The notes below the pieces were generated by a model. It was not told the DNA's origin. It was given only the letters and a program-made list of their open reading frames with translations, and did not search any database. 64,000 bases of DNA from Roseibium aquae (GTDB taxonomy: Bacteria; Pseudomonadota; Alphaproteobacteria; Rhizobiales; Stappiaceae): assembly GCF_008711285.1 (NCBI RefSeq), contig NZ_VXDC01000003.1, positions 62,001-126,000 on the forward strand. The letters are read 5' to 3'. Position numbers and translations under genes: made by a program. Below, piece after piece: positions 1 through 9,368 of this stretch (position 1 is its first letter; each line of letters opens with the position of its first letter).

Positions 1-814
1 GGTCTTCGGCCTCTTCCTCGATCTCGATATCGCTGTCCCGGATCACCCGGAAGGCGCCCTTTCCCCGGATCTCATAACCTGGAAACAGCCGGGCGATGAA
101 CAGGCCGACAACCTTCTCGATCGCAATGAACCGGGCCGCTCCCTCTTTGCCGTCGGGCAGGCGCACGAAACGCTCGACCTGCGCAGGAATACGCAGGAGC
201 GCGATCATGCCGCGCCCTCCGGAACTGGGCACCAGCTCGAACACGATCGAAAAGCCGAGATTGGGAATAAAGGGGAACGGATGGGCCGGGTCGATGGCAA
301 GCGGTGTCAGAACGGGAAAGATGTAGGACAGGAAGTGGTCTTCCAGCCACGTCAGCTCGTCCGGTGTCAGGGTTTCGCCGTGGAGGATTTCAATACCATG
401 CTCGGCGATCTCCGACCGCAGTCCGCTCCAGATCTGCTGCTGGGACCCCTGCAGTTTTCGAACGGCGGCTCCGATTTCCTGGAGTTGCTCACTCGGCGTC
501 AGTCCGTCATCGGACAGGGTCATCACGCTCTCGCGCTGCTGGCCGCGCAACCCCGCGACCCGCACCATGAAGAATTCGTCGAGGTTGTTCGCCGAGATCG
601 AGAGGAACCGCAGCCGCTCCAGAAGCGGATGATTCCGGTTCATCGCCTCTTCGAGAACCCGGTGGTTGAACTGCAGCCAGGACAGTTCCCGGTTCATGAA
701 CCGCCGGGGCGATACCTTGAGATCCACGCCCTGGCCATCTTCCTGGGCCGTGACGGATTTCGGCGCGCGGGCGGCAGCCTCCAGCGCATCGGTCAGATCG
801 ATTCTCTCGTTCAT
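1..814 (-). CDS. ppk: Polyphosphate kinase 1, N-terminal part (runs off the window)
   Basis: Catalyses reversible transfer of the ATP gamma-phosphate to polyphosphate. Only the N-terminal and head domains (about 271 residues) lie here; the phospho-histidine domains are beyond base 1. The diagnostic N-domain is clear: an [10 protein letters not shown] stretch near residue 33, then [11 protein letters not shown] and [16 protein letters not shown]. The ATG at 814 has a GGAGAGGAGG ribosome binding site just upstream. It is the third gene of a minus-strand set with the permease and HdaA, an order common in alphaproteobacteria. A hairpin lies between it and hdaA, so it may also have its own promoter. 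Confidence 0.95.
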   Translation of the reverse strand, partial: MNERIDLTDALEAAARAPKSVTAQEDGQGVDLKVSPRRFMNRELSWLQFNHRVLEEAMNRNHPLLERLRFLSISANNLDEFFMVRVAGLRGQQRESVMTLSDDGLTPSEQLQEIGAAVRKLQGSQQQIWSGLRSEIAEHGIEILHGETLTPDELTWLEDHFLSYIFPVLTPLAIDPAHPFPFIPNLGFSIVFELVPSSGGRGMIALLRIPAQVERFVRLPDGKEGAARFIAIEKVVGLFIARLFPGYEIRGKGAFRVIRDSDIEIEEEAED

Positions 815-864
815 ATCCAGCCTCCTCTCCTCACACGTTCGCTTCCGGTCAGTCTCAACACAAA

Positions 865-887
865 CGGGCCGGAGAAGATCCGGCCCG
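865..887 (-). terminator. Possible terminator after hdaA
   Basis: A perfect 9-bp stem CGGGCCGGA/TCCGGCCCG with a 5-base loop sits 10 bases past the hdaA stop. On the minus strand it is followed by TTTGTGTT, a weak U-rich tail. It could end or attenuate the permease-hdaA transcript before ppk. Confidence 0.5.
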
Positions 888-897
888 CTGGTATGCT

Positions 898-1578
898 CTA
901 TACGCTTGTCTGCACACGCTCAAGAACGCGGCCGGCCAGCGGCCGTGTGATCTTCACCCGGCCCGCCAGCGCCTCGCGGTCAATGGCGTCAACGACACTC
1001 AGCGCCACCTCCAGCGAGCGTTCCATCCGCACCACCAGATAGTCGACAACGCTCAGGTCGACCGCGAGCTGGCGGTCGGCAAACAGTTTCACCAAGACCT
1101 GACGCAAAAGACTGTCGTCCGGTTCTAGGATCTCGACGGGAGTCGCGGCCCGCAGACGCGACTGAAGGTCGGGCAGTGTCACCTGCCAGGCCGCCGGCCA
1201 GGTTCGGCTGGTGATCAGCACCTTGATCCCTGCCTCCCGCGCCGCGTTCAACAGATGGAAAAGGCCAGTCTCGTTGACCCCCCGGTGGGCATCTTCGAGA
1301 ATGACCGCGGGAAAAGCCACAAGCCCGGGCACGTCTTGCGGGGTCACATCGCGCGCGATCCGGACCGCCGCTCCGCTTTCCGCGCGCAGAACCTCTACCA
1401 GATGCGTTTTCCCCGATCCGACCGGCCCACCCAGAATCACTACCGAAGACGGCCAGTCCGGCCAGCTTTCCAGGAGTTCAAAGGCCGCCTGGTTCGACTG
1501 GCCAACAAGGAAATCCTCGCGCCCCAGTGCCGCATCGTGCGGCAGGACCAAGGGCAACTGGCGAGGGGGTTCTGCCAT
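898..1578 (-). CDS. hdaA: DnaA-family regulator HdaA (Hda homologue)
   Basis: Small AAA+ protein of 226 residues related to the DnaA ATPase domain but without the DNA-binding domain IV. In this family it works with the DNA polymerase sliding clamp to promote DnaA-ATP hydrolysis and limit re-initiation. Visible motifs: Walker [10 protein letters not shown] at residues 50-58, Walker B AVILEDAH at 91-98, and a sensor-1-like VLITSRT near 120. The N-terminal QLPLVLPH stretch at 7-14 resembles the clamp-binding motif of Hda proteins. It starts 12 bases after the permease stop, so the two are probably co-transcribed. Confidence 0.88.
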   Translation of the reverse strand: MAEPPRQLPLVLPHDAALGREDFLVGQSNQAAFELLESWPDWPSSVVILGGPVGSGKTHLVEVLRAESGAAVRIARDVTPQDVPGLVAFPAVILEDAHRGVNETGLFHLLNAAREAGIKVLITSRTWPAAWQVTLPDLQSRLRAATPVEILEPDDSLLRQVLVKLFADRQLAVDLSVVDYLVVRMERSLEVALSVVDAIDREALAGRVKITRPLAGRVLERVQTSV

Positions 1579-1590
1579 GATCTGCCGTGC

Positions 1591-2676
1591 CTACTCTTCT
1601 CGGGTCGTCCTGGCTTGGCGGGTCCCGGTGTACAACGGGCTCGCTAGGTACTGGCTCAGACCGAACCGCGCAAGCACGCCGATCATGGCCGCAGCCGGCA
1701 CCGCAATCAACATCCCCACAAATCCAAAGAGATATCCAAAGGCAAAAAGGGCAAACATCAGCGTGACAGGGTGCAGGCCGGTGCGGTCGCCGACCAGTTT
1801 GGGTTGAAGGATATTGCCTTCGAGAAACTGGCCGGTGGCAAAGATCAGACCGACCGCCACGATCCACGGCCAGTCTGGCCAGAACTGAACCAGCGCCACG
1901 CCAAGGGACACCAGAAACCCAAGGCTGGCGCCGACAAACGGAATGAAGCTGATCAGCCCGGCCCCCATGCCGATCAGAAGACCGAAATTCAGTCCGACCA
2001 AGCCGAGGCCGACCGCGTAGAAGGTCCCCAGAATGACGCAGACCGTCAGCTGTCCGCGCACGAACCCGGCAACGGCCCTGTCCATTTCGCGGGCGAGCCG
2101 GCGCAACTCGTCAAGGTGATCGCGCGGCAGCCAGCTGTCGATGCGCTCGACCATCCGGTCCCAGTCCAGAAGAAGATAGAAAGCGACAACCGGTGTAATG
2201 ACAAACAGGGAGAGGATGGACAGTAGCGCCTGTCCGCCGCTCCAAACGGACTGCGCGAGCTTGCCGATCCAGCTGGCGCCCTGCCCGATCAGATTGGTCA
2301 GAGACGACTGCAAATCCTCGGCCGTCATGCCCGCGCTCTGCGCAACACGTTCGATCAGATCCCGGCTCAAAAGCCCCTGCAATTGGCGGACAAGATCCGG
2401 AAACCGGTCCAGGAAGCCGGTGAGCTGATTGCCGACAATGGGCAGGACCAGCAAGAAGAAGAAGATCAGGACGACAATGAACCCCCCGAGGATCGTGACG
2501 GTCGCCCAGATCCGGCTCATGCCCGTTTTCTCGAGCCGGTCGCAGACCGGGTCAAGCAGATAGGCGACAGCCATCCCGGCGACGAATGGCAGGAGAACGG
2601 GCGAAAAAACCCAAAGAAAGAAGACAAAGGCCGCCAGAGACACCAGCCAGAATTGGATTTGACGGCGCAGGCTCAT
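1591..2676 (-). CDS. AI-2E/PerM family transporter
   Basis: Integral membrane protein of 361 residues in the AI-2E exporter/PerM family (TqsA and YdiK are E. coli members). Several hydrophobic helices are visible at the N-terminus, around residues 140-165, and in the C-terminal half, with the family stretch [13 protein letters not shown] followed by [14 protein letters not shown]. The substrate cannot be told from sequence. The ATG at 2676 was chosen over longer frames because it follows AGAGGAG at the usual spacing and opens with a typical [11 protein letters not shown] helix start. It leads the permease-hdaA-ppk set and is divergent from purM. Confidence 0.88.
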   Translation of the reverse strand: MSLRRQIQFWLVSLAAFVFFLWVFSPVLLPFVAGMAVAYLLDPVCDRLEKTGMSRIWATVTILGGFIVVLIFFFLLVLPIVGNQLTGFLDRFPDLVRQLQGLLSRDLIERVAQSAGMTAEDLQSSLTNLIGQGASWIGKLAQSVWSGGQALLSILSLFVITPVVAFYLLLDWDRMVERIDSWLPRDHLDELRRLAREMDRAVAGFVRGQLTVCVILGTFYAVGLGLVGLNFGLLIGMGAGLISFIPFVGASLGFLVSLGVALVQFWPDWPWIVAVGLIFATGQFLEGNILQPKLVGDRTGLHPVTLMFALFAFGYLFGFVGMLIAVPAAAMIGVLARFGLSQYLASPLYTGTRQARTTREE

Positions 2677-2887
2677 GGGCCCGGACTCCTCTTTACAAGA
2701 TCGCGCATCGGCGCCATTGCACATCAACGACCCCGGCAGTTACGGTTGTTCAGGCGTACCGGTCAACCCACTTGACCCGGCCGTCCCGCTGGTTTCACGC
2801 TGGCATCTTGCCGTAACCCTTGTTTTGCCGCGCGTCAGGCTGTATGCGCGGCGCAGATGTGAACAAGCGACATTGCCGGGAGCCCCC

Positions 2888-3979
2888 ATGAGCCAGGACC
2901 AAGCAGATGGCCAGACGCGCCAACAGGCCAACGGATTGACCTATGCCGCCGCCGGGGTCGACATCGACGCCGGCAACGCCCTGGTGAAGGCGATCGCACC
3001 GATGGTCAAGGCCACCGCCCGGCCGGGCGCCGACAGCGAAATCGGCGGTTTTGGGGGCTTGTTCGATCTGAAGGCCGCCGGTTTCACCGATCCGGTCCTG
3101 GTCGCCGCCAATGACGGGGTAGGAACGAAGCTCAAGATCGCCATCGAAAGCGGGCAGCACCGGACCGTCGGCATCGATCTTGTGGCGATGTGTGTGAACG
3201 ATCTCGTAGTCCAGGGCGCGGAACCCTTGTTTTTCCTCGACTATTTCGCCACCGGGGCGCTGGATGTGGCGACGGCAACGGATGTTGTGGCGGGCATCGC
3301 CGATGGCTGCCGGATGGCGGGGGCTGCCCTGATCGGCGGCGAGACGGCGGAAATGCCGGGCATGTATGCCGCGGGCGACTACGATCTTGCCGGCTTTGCC
3401 GTTGGGGCCGCCGAACGCGGCGCGTTGCTGCCGCGCCCGGATGTGCAGACGGGCGATGTGATCCTGGGTCTCGCCTCGTCCGGGGTCCATTCCAACGGCT
3501 ACTCGATGGTGCGCAAGATCGTGGCGCTGGCCGGTCTGGACTGGACGGCGCCCGCCCCCTTCGCGGCCGGCGCCAGCCTGGCCGAAGCGCTTCTGGAGCC
3601 CACCCGGATCTACGTGAAGCCGCTGCTTGCCGCGCAGAAGAAAACCGGCGCGCTGAAGGCGCTCGCCCATATCACCGGCGGCGGACTGCCGGAAAACCTG
3701 CCCCGGGTTCTGCCGAAGGACAAAGGCGCGCGGATCGACCTCGGTTCAATCCGTGTCCCGGACGTCTTCAAATGGCTGGCGCGAACCGGCGGCGTTGAAC
3801 CGTTTGAGATGCTGCGGACGTTCAATTGCGGGATCGGCATGGCCGTGGTGGTCGCGGCGGACAGCGCAGATGCCGTGGCCGCGGCCCTTACGGAAGCCGG
3901 TGAAAGCGTGATGGTGCTGGGACAGATCGCGCAAGATCTCGACGCCCCTGTCGTGTTCGACGGCACGTTGGACCTGTAA
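2888..3979 (+). CDS. purM: Phosphoribosylformylglycinamidine cyclo-ligase
   Basis: AIR synthetase, the fifth step of de novo purine synthesis: FGAM plus ATP gives aminoimidazole ribotide. 363 residues, the usual length. Visible: GGFGGLFD near residue 55, DGVGTKLK near 78, the [18 protein letters not shown] block, and [11 protein letters not shown]. The open frame continues upstream, but the ATG at 2888 follows GGGAG and matches the family N-terminus ([14 protein letters not shown]). The stop is two bases before purN, so the two are co-transcribed. The 211-base gap to the divergent permease gene should hold both promoters. Confidence 0.97.
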   Translation: MSQDQADGQTRQQANGLTYAAAGVDIDAGNALVKAIAPMVKATARPGADSEIGGFGGLFDLKAAGFTDPVLVAANDGVGTKLKIAIESGQHRTVGIDLVAMCVNDLVVQGAEPLFFLDYFATGALDVATATDVVAGIADGCRMAGAALIGGETAEMPGMYAAGDYDLAGFAVGAAERGALLPRPDVQTGDVILGLASSGVHSNGYSMVRKIVALAGLDWTAPAPFAAGASLAEALLEPTRIYVKPLLAAQKKTGALKALAHITGGGLPENLPRVLPKDKGARIDLGSIRVPDVFKWLARTGGVEPFEMLRTFNCGIGMAVVVAADSADAVAAALTEAGESVMVLGQIAQDLDAPVVFDGTLDL

Positions 3980-3981
3980 GC

Positions 3982-4653
3982 ATGGTAAAGCGGACAAAGA
4001 CAGCGATCCTCATATCCGGCCGCGGTTCGAACATGGGCTCGCTCATTTCCGCGGCACTCAATCCGGCCTATCCGGCGGAGATCGCTCTTGTCGTGTCGAA
4101 CGTTCCCGGCGCTGCGGGCCTTGCCCGGGCCTCCGAATTCGGCATCGCAACGGCGGTCGTGGATCACAAGCCCTTCGGCGCCGACCGCGAAGCGTTCGAG
4201 AAGGCGCTCGACCGGCAGCTCAAGGCGCATGGGATCGAACTCGTCGCCCTCGCCGGTTTCATGCGGTTGCTGACACCCTTCTTCGTCAACGCCTGGGCAA
4301 ACCGCGTGCTCAACATCCATCCCGCCCTGCTTCCCGCCTTCAAGGGCCTTGGAACCCATGAACGGGCGCTGGCCGAGGGCGTCAAATTGCACGGTGCGAC
4401 GGTGCATTTCGTGTCGGCGGAAATGGACGACGGGCCAATCATCGTCCAGGGCGCGGTTCCGGTGCTGGACGGCGATACCCCGGAAACCCTTGGCGCCCGG
4501 GTTCTGAAGGTCGAGCACCGGATCTATCCCAAGGCGCTCGAACTGGTGGCAGGCGGGCAAGCCCGGATCAAGGGATCGTCCGTCGCGGTGAACTGGACCG
4601 CGGACTTTGACGAGGCGGGCGCACCGCCCGTCCTGACCTGGCCGCCGGCCTGA
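3982..4653 (+). CDS. purN: Phosphoribosylglycinamide formyltransferase
   Basis: GAR transformylase: moves a formyl group from 10-formyl-THF to GAR in the third step of purine synthesis. 223 residues. Catalytic residues fall in expected contexts: Asn111 and His113 in NIHPALLPAFKG, and an Asp in the EMDDGPIIVQGAVP block (149/150). The N-terminal ILISGRGSNM phosphate-binding loop is at residues 9-18. It starts 2 bases after purM. The transcript meets the oppositely oriented DUF4344 gene 40 bases downstream; I saw no hairpin terminator between them. Confidence 0.97.
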   Translation: MVKRTKTAILISGRGSNMGSLISAALNPAYPAEIALVVSNVPGAAGLARASEFGIATAVVDHKPFGADREAFEKALDRQLKAHGIELVALAGFMRLLTPFFVNAWANRVLNIHPALLPAFKGLGTHERALAEGVKLHGATVHFVSAEMDDGPIIVQGAVPVLDGDTPETLGARVLKVEHRIYPKALELVAGGQARIKGSSVAVNWTADFDEAGAPPVLTWPPA

Positions 4654-4692
4654 GCGGCACGGTTCGCTCGCACCCGTCCGGCCGATCCCGGG

Positions 4693-5604
4693 TCAGTTCG
4701 CCAGGTTGTCCAGATATGCCCAGGCAAACGTCTGGAGCAGCTCGTAGCACAAGGTCATCTCGCGGCGGTCCGGATCCCAGAACGCGTTGTCCTCTCCGCA
4801 CGCGGCGGCCGAGAAGCGAACGGGCGCCGGCAGACGGTAAAATCCGTCAAGATCGGCCGCGACCTCTTCCATGAGGCCGCTTTCCCGCAGGAACAGGGCC
4901 ACCGACGCCTGACCGGTTTCCGCCGGTTCATAGGACAGGCTGATCCGGCCGCCCCGCTCCCCCTCCGGACGGACATACGGCTCGGTCAACACACTCCAGG
5001 CGTCGGCGGCCTGCTCGTAGTCGAACGCACAGCTCTCCTGCCGGTCGAGCGGCAGTCCGAGCTCGGTGGCAAGTTCGCCAAATACTTCAGGATCCGCCCC
5101 GACCATGAGACACAGGGTGCGGTAGCCCCGCTGGATGTCCAGATCATGGGCCCCGAAGAAACTGTCCAGATCCCCGTTTTCGGGCGCGAGCAGAAACCAG
5201 CCGATCATGGCATTGATCAGCAGAATATCCATGTCTTCGGTGTCCAGTTCCAGCATGGTGAGCGCGGCGAGCATGTCGACCGCATCCTCTTCCTGCCCCA
5301 AGACCGGCAACTGCAACTCCGATACCAGCATGTGACCGGCTTCAAGATAGAGCGTGAACACCGTGTTGCCGGCGACGAACGTGAAAAGCTCCTCCAGCTT
5401 CTCGCTGGACAGCCCGGCAAGGGCAGCGTCCAGGTCCCCAGACACCCCGGTGGACACCCCGGTGGACATCCATATGCCGCCCCCGGCGGACCCTCCGGCT
5501 GCGTGCGCCGGACCGGAGGGTGCCGCCGCCATGACACCGAGCCAGATGGCCGCAACGAGCGTGACTATCCATGACTGCGCCCGTCGCCGCAAAACCATGT
5601 TCAT
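4693..5604 (-). CDS. Exported DUF4344 (putative metallopeptidase) family protein with altered zinc motif
   Basis: 303 residues with a signal peptide (basic MNMVLRRR, hydrophobic core, AHA-AG cleavage near residue 35). The DUF4344 pattern is clear: LPVLGQEEDAVD at 99-110, LDIQRGYRTLCL, and C-terminal CGEDNAFWDP and LCYELL. The family zinc motif HExxH is here Leu87-Glu-Ala-Gly-His91, so the first metal-binding histidine is lost while the rest is kept. The ATG at 5604 was chosen because GGGGGGAAG lies just before it. Residues 47-54 (STGVSTGV) come from a short DNA duplication. Function unknown; it may be a non-catalytic relative. Confidence 0.75.
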   Translation of the reverse strand: MNMVLRRRAQSWIVTLVAAIWLGVMAAAPSGPAHAAGGSAGGGIWMSTGVSTGVSGDLDAALAGLSSEKLEELFTFVAGNTVFTLYLEAGHMLVSELQLPVLGQEEDAVDMLAALTMLELDTEDMDILLINAMIGWFLLAPENGDLDSFFGAHDLDIQRGYRTLCLMVGADPEVFGELATELGLPLDRQESCAFDYEQAADAWSVLTEPYVRPEGERGGRISLSYEPAETGQASVALFLRESGLMEEVAADLDGFYRLPAPVRFSAAACGEDNAFWDPDRREMTLCYELLQTFAWAYLDNLAN

Positions 5605-6048
5605 TCTTCCCCCCACCCAAACACGCTCCAAGCACGCTCCAAGCACACTCCAAACAGCCACCCGGCGGCACCAAGCAGCCACGCGCGCATGCCCGGCGCT
5701 CCGGCGCAGCTAAAGACCAAAGACCGATTTTACGGTTCCTTTCACCACGTGTCCCGCATGTTCGGCAAGCCGGCAAAGATTTCAACATGCCCCCGAGCTC
5801 CTGCGGATAGAAAGGCGCGATGCCCCGAATCCGTCCTGCGGGGCAACCTTTGCGCGGGGGATCCCCATCATCGCGAGCAAACCGGCATCACGCCCCTTGC
5901 AGCCGGGGGGCCACACGGCTATTAAGGCCGCGATTTTCCCCGACGGTGAAGCTGCCCCGCAGCGCCCGTCAGCCGGTCGCGCTCCACGGGACGCCTTGCC
6001 GCTGATGGACACCTTGCATGACGAACACGGAACAGAAAGACGAGACCC
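5605..6048. other. Divergent intergenic region between the DUF4344 gene and ndk
   Basis: 444 bases with no gene I can support. It holds an 11-bp tandem repeat next to the DUF4344 start and a hairpin TGCCCCG/CGGGGCA (5821-5845, 11-base loop) in the ndk leader. Promoters for both genes should lie here, but I could not pick convincing -35/-10 pairs. Confidence 0.5.
5622..5654. repeat. Three 11-bp direct repeats upstream of the DUF4344 gene
   Basis: Units CACGCTCCAAG (5622-5632), CACGCTCCAAG (5633-5643) and CACACTCCAAA (5644-5654) follow without spacing. A degenerate fourth unit extends towards the start codon. The 11-base period is close to one helical turn, so this could be a regulator-binding array or simple slippage. 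Confidence 0.8.
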
Positions 6049-6471
6049 ATGGCGATTGAACGCACCTTTTCGATGATCAAGCCGGACGCGACCAAGCGCA
6101 ACCTGACCGGTGCCATCACCAAGAAATTCGAAGACGCAGGCCTGCGCGTTGTCGCCTCCAAGCGCGTTTGGATGTCCCTGCGTGAAGCCGAAGCGTTCTA
6201 CGCGGTCCACAAGGATCGTCCGTTCTTTGGCGAACTGACCGAGTTCATGTCTTCCGGCCCGACCGTCGTTCAGGTTCTGGAAGGCGAAAACGCGATTGCC
6301 AAAAACCGCGAAGTCATGGGCGCCACCAACCCGGCGGACGCTGCCGAAGGCACCATCCGCAAGGAATTCGCGCTGTCCATCGGCGAAAACTCCGTACACG
6401 GCTCCGATGCTCCGGAAACCGCGGCCGAAGAAATCGCCTTCTGGTTCTCCGGCACCGAACTGGTCGGCTAA
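6049..6471 (+). CDS. ndk: Nucleoside diphosphate kinase
   Basis: Exchanges gamma-phosphates between nucleoside di- and triphosphates through a phospho-histidine. 140 residues, the standard length. The active-site histidine is His117 in NSVHGSDA. The N-terminal [11 protein letters not shown] and the RPFFGEL and [14 protein letters not shown] segments are all typical. It stands alone, with a strong intrinsic terminator 22 bases after the stop. The ribosome binding site (GACGAGACCC) is weak. Confidence 0.98.
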   Translation: MAIERTFSMIKPDATKRNLTGAITKKFEDAGLRVVASKRVWMSLREAEAFYAVHKDRPFFGELTEFMSSGPTVVQVLEGENAIAKNREVMGATNPADAAEGTIRKEFALSIGENSVHGSDAPETAAEEIAFWFSGTELVG

Positions 6472-6493
6472 TTTTCCAAGCTGATCGGATTTG

Positions 6494-6528
6494 AAAGGGC
6501 TGGCCGCCATCAGCGGCCGGCCCTTTTT
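6494..6528 (+). terminator. Intrinsic terminator of ndk
   Basis: The GGGCTGGCCGC/GCGGCCGGCCC stem (one G-T pair) has a short CATCA loop, is preceded by AAA and followed by TTTTT. It begins about 20 bases past the ndk stop. Confidence 0.9.
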
Positions 6529-7209
6529 GCTGAGCGCGGCCAAGCCTGCAAGTCAAAGCCCTCTGCGCCATTTCGTGCCTGACCCGCCGCCCCGCCGCTC
6601 TTTGGGTGGTCATCCCCGCCCCGCGGAGCGGAAATGTGCGGGGATCCAATCAGGTTTGCGGCAAACGCAAGGCGGCGATTTCGGCTGTGACGGGGGCCGG
6701 AAACCGCACACCGCGTCCCCCGTTCTCAAAGCCAATGGATCCCCGCACGGCGGCGGGGATGACCGTTGCGGAGCAGGGAAAGGGTGGAAAGAATGACCAC
6801 GCCATTTTCCGATTGCGCATGAAACGCCCACTCGGGCGGGGCGTCACAAAAGATGGCCGTGGCAAGTTTTCCCGTCTGGGAAACGACTTCAGAACAATTT
6901 CAACGGTTCCAGATCGCAAAAACTGCGGAGACGGCACGCCAAACACGTATTTTTCCGTACTTCAGATTTGGCCGGGCGCTTTTTACTTTGGCCGCAATGC
7001 ACAACAACAAGTGCGGCCCCATCGACATCATTGAAGAGACTGCCCCTTTTCGGGCGTTGTAACCCGTTTCACTTGCTTGCCCGGTCCGGCCGTACCCCGA
7101 CCGGAATGGAACACGGGCGCGTCCGGGCTGGCCTTCGCTTTCCCCTTGACAAGCCGCGAGCACACCGGGACCCTGCGCCTCCTTGTTCCCAGCATGGACG
7201 CCCGCCGGC
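6529..7209. other. Long intergenic region downstream of ndk
   Basis: About 680 bases without a supportable gene. The first part carries the REP-like repeat pair (6608-6764). Bases 6830-7060 are locally richer in A/T than the surroundings (for example around 6895-6980). The last 150 bases should hold the promoter of the oxidoreductase gene, but no convincing pair was found. Confidence 0.5.
6608..6764. repeat. REP/BIME-like inverted repeat pair
   Basis: The ends GGTCATCCCCGCC (6608-6620) and GGCGGGGATGACC (6752-6764) are perfect 13-bp inverted repeats. Each end is itself a hairpin with ATCCCCGC/GCGGGGAT arms: 6612-6645 and 6739-6760. A second inner pair GTGCGGGGATCCAAT / ATGGATCCCCGCAC is nearly exact. 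This two-hairpin, head-to-head layout is that of BIME elements. Confidence 0.75.
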
Positions 7210-9309
7210 ATGACCCAGCATCCGCCCAAATCCGCCTTTTCCGCCTGTCCGCATGACTGCCCGTCCACCTGCGCGCTGGATGTCGAGGTGCTGGCGGATG
7301 GCCGGATCGGGCGGGTGCGCGGGGCGCGCGGCAATGCCTATACGGCCGGTGTGATCTGCGCCAAGGTTGCCCGCTATGCCGAGCGGCTCTACCATCCGGA
7401 CCGGCTGCTCAAGCCCCTGCGCCGGACCGGCAAGAAGGGAGAGGGCCGGTTTGAGGAAATCTCCTGGGACGCCGCGCTGGACCTGATTGCCGAAAGGTTC
7501 CTGGCCGCGGAAGCGGAGTTCGGCACGGAGAGCGTCTGGCCCTATCACTATGCCGGCACCATGGGCCTGGTGCAGCGCGACAGCATTCACCGCTTCCGCC
7601 ACGCCAAGGGCTATTCGCTGCAATTCGACAGCTTTTGCACCAACATGGCCTGGACCGGCTATGTGGCCGGAACGGGCAAGCTTGCCGGACCCGATCCGCG
7701 CGAAATGGCGGTGTCCGACCAGATCGTGATCTGGGGCACCAACCCGGTGGCAACGCAGGTCAATGTCATGACCCACGCGATTGCCGCCCGCAAGAAACGC
7801 GGCGCGCGGATCATCGTCATCGATGTTTATGAGACGGAGACCATGAAACAGGCCGATCTTGGCCTGATCATCAAGCCGGGCACCGATGCAGCGCTTGCCT
7901 GCGCGATCATGCATGTGCTGTTCCGCGACGGTCTTGCCGATTGGACCTATCTCGAGGCGTTCACGGACTGCCCGCGCGAGCTCGAAGCGCATCTTCAAAC
8001 CAGAACGCCAGACTGGGCGGCCGCTATCACCGGGCTGGAGGCCGCGCGCATCGAAGAAGCCGCTAAGCTGATCGGCGCGGTCAAGCGAACCTACTTCCGG
8101 CTGGGCTATGGCTTCACCCGCTCGCGCAATGGCGCGGTCGCCATGCATGCGGCCAGCTCCATCGGTGCGGTGCTTGGCTGCTGGACGCTGGAAGGCGGCG
8201 GCGTGTTTCACAACAACGGCGCGATCTACGCGCTCGACAAGTCGATGATCGAGGCGCCGGAGCTGAAAGACCCGAAAACCCGCGCGCTCGACCAGAGCCT
8301 GATCGGCCGCATTCTGACCGGCGATGAAACGGCGCTTCTGGGCGGTCCTCCGGTGAAAGCCATGCTGATCCAAAACACCAATCCGGCCTCGGTTGCGCCG
8401 GAGCAGGAACTGGTGAAAGAGGGCTTTGCCCGCGAGGACCTGTTCACCGTCGTCCACGAACAGTTCATGACAGAAACAGCGGAACTGGCGGATATCGTCC
8501 TGCCCGCAACCCAGTTTCTGGAGCATGACGACATCTACAAGGGCGGCGGCCACCAGTATCTCCTGTTGGGTCCGAAGGTGACGCAGGCCCCGGAGGGCCC
8601 GCGCGAAAATCTTGATCTGCTCAACGATCTTGCCAGGCGCGTGGGCGCTGCGGATCATCCCGGCTTTTCGATGAGCGCGCGCGATCATATCGACTGGATG
8701 CTTCAGAACTCCGGCTACGGGACCCTTGAAGAACTGGAAGCCAACAAATGGATCGATCTGCAGCCGGATTTTGAAACGGCGCATTATCTGAAAGGCTTCG
8801 GCCATTCCGACGGAAAGTTCCACTTCCGGCCCGACTGGGGCCGGTCAAACGCCCCGAACAAGCCGGCGGGCGAGCCGATGGGACCGTGGAACGCCATGCC
8901 TGAACTGCCCGATCATTGGGAGGTGATCGAGCAGGCGGACGATCAGCATCCGTTCCGTCTGGTGACGGCCCCGGCCCGGTCTTTCCTCAATTCCTCGTTC
9001 AACGAGACGGAAAGCTCGCGCAAGAAGGAAGGCCGCCCGGAAGTCTGGCTGCGGCCGGAAGACGCCTCCCGGTTCGGCATTCAAGACGGTTCAAAAGTGA
9101 AGATGGGCAACCGGCGCGGCATTGTTACCTTGCATGCCCGGCATCTGGAAACGGTCGCCCCCGGCACGGTCATCTCGGAAGGCATCTGGCCGAACGCGGC
9201 CTTTGAAGACGGGCGCGGGATCAACACACTCACCGGCGCGGACCCGGTCGCGCCCTATGGCGGCGCGGCGTTCCACGATACGGCGGTGTGGATCAGGGCT
9301 GCGGAGTAA
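7210..9309 (+). CDS. Molybdopterin-dependent oxidoreductase with N-terminal [4Fe-4S] site
   Basis: 699 residues, DMSO-reductase superfamily. The N-terminus carries Cys13, Cys17, Cys21 (CPHDCPSTC) and Cys50 (VICAKV), the [4Fe-4S] site of the CPHDC-type cytoplasmic group. A WGTNPVATQ block and a C-terminal dinucleotide-binding region (KMGNRRGIVTLHA, VISEGIWPN) are present. No twin-arginine signal, so cytosolic. No partner iron-sulfur, membrane or maturation gene is adjacent, and the substrate is unknown. An alternative TTG start at 7183 exists; neither start has a good ribosome binding site. The ABC-F gene follows 60 bases later. Confidence 0.85.
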   Translation: MTQHPPKSAFSACPHDCPSTCALDVEVLADGRIGRVRGARGNAYTAGVICAKVARYAERLYHPDRLLKPLRRTGKKGEGRFEEISWDAALDLIAERFLAAEAEFGTESVWPYHYAGTMGLVQRDSIHRFRHAKGYSLQFDSFCTNMAWTGYVAGTGKLAGPDPREMAVSDQIVIWGTNPVATQVNVMTHAIAARKKRGARIIVIDVYETETMKQADLGLIIKPGTDAALACAIMHVLFRDGLADWTYLEAFTDCPRELEAHLQTRTPDWAAAITGLEAARIEEAAKLIGAVKRTYFRLGYGFTRSRNGAVAMHAASSIGAVLGCWTLEGGGVFHNNGAIYALDKSMIEAPELKDPKTRALDQSLIGRILTGDETALLGGPPVKAMLIQNTNPASVAPEQELVKEGFAREDLFTVVHEQFMTETAELADIVLPATQFLEHDDIYKGGGHQYLLLGPKVTQAPEGPRENLDLLNDLARRVGAADHPGFSMSARDHIDWMLQNSGYGTLEELEANKWIDLQPDFETAHYLKGFGHSDGKFHFRPDWGRSNAPNKPAGEPMGPWNAMPELPDHWEVIEQADDQHPFRLVTAPARSFLNSSFNETESSRKKEGRPEVWLRPEDASRFGIQDGSKVKMGNRRGIVTLHARHLETVAPGTVISEGIWPNAAFEDGRGINTLTGADPVAPYGGAAFHDTAVWIRAAE

Positions 9310-9368
9310 CGGGCGATCCCCGCCCTTCCCCCTTGCATCTGACCCGATCCTCGGCCATTGATCCGGCC

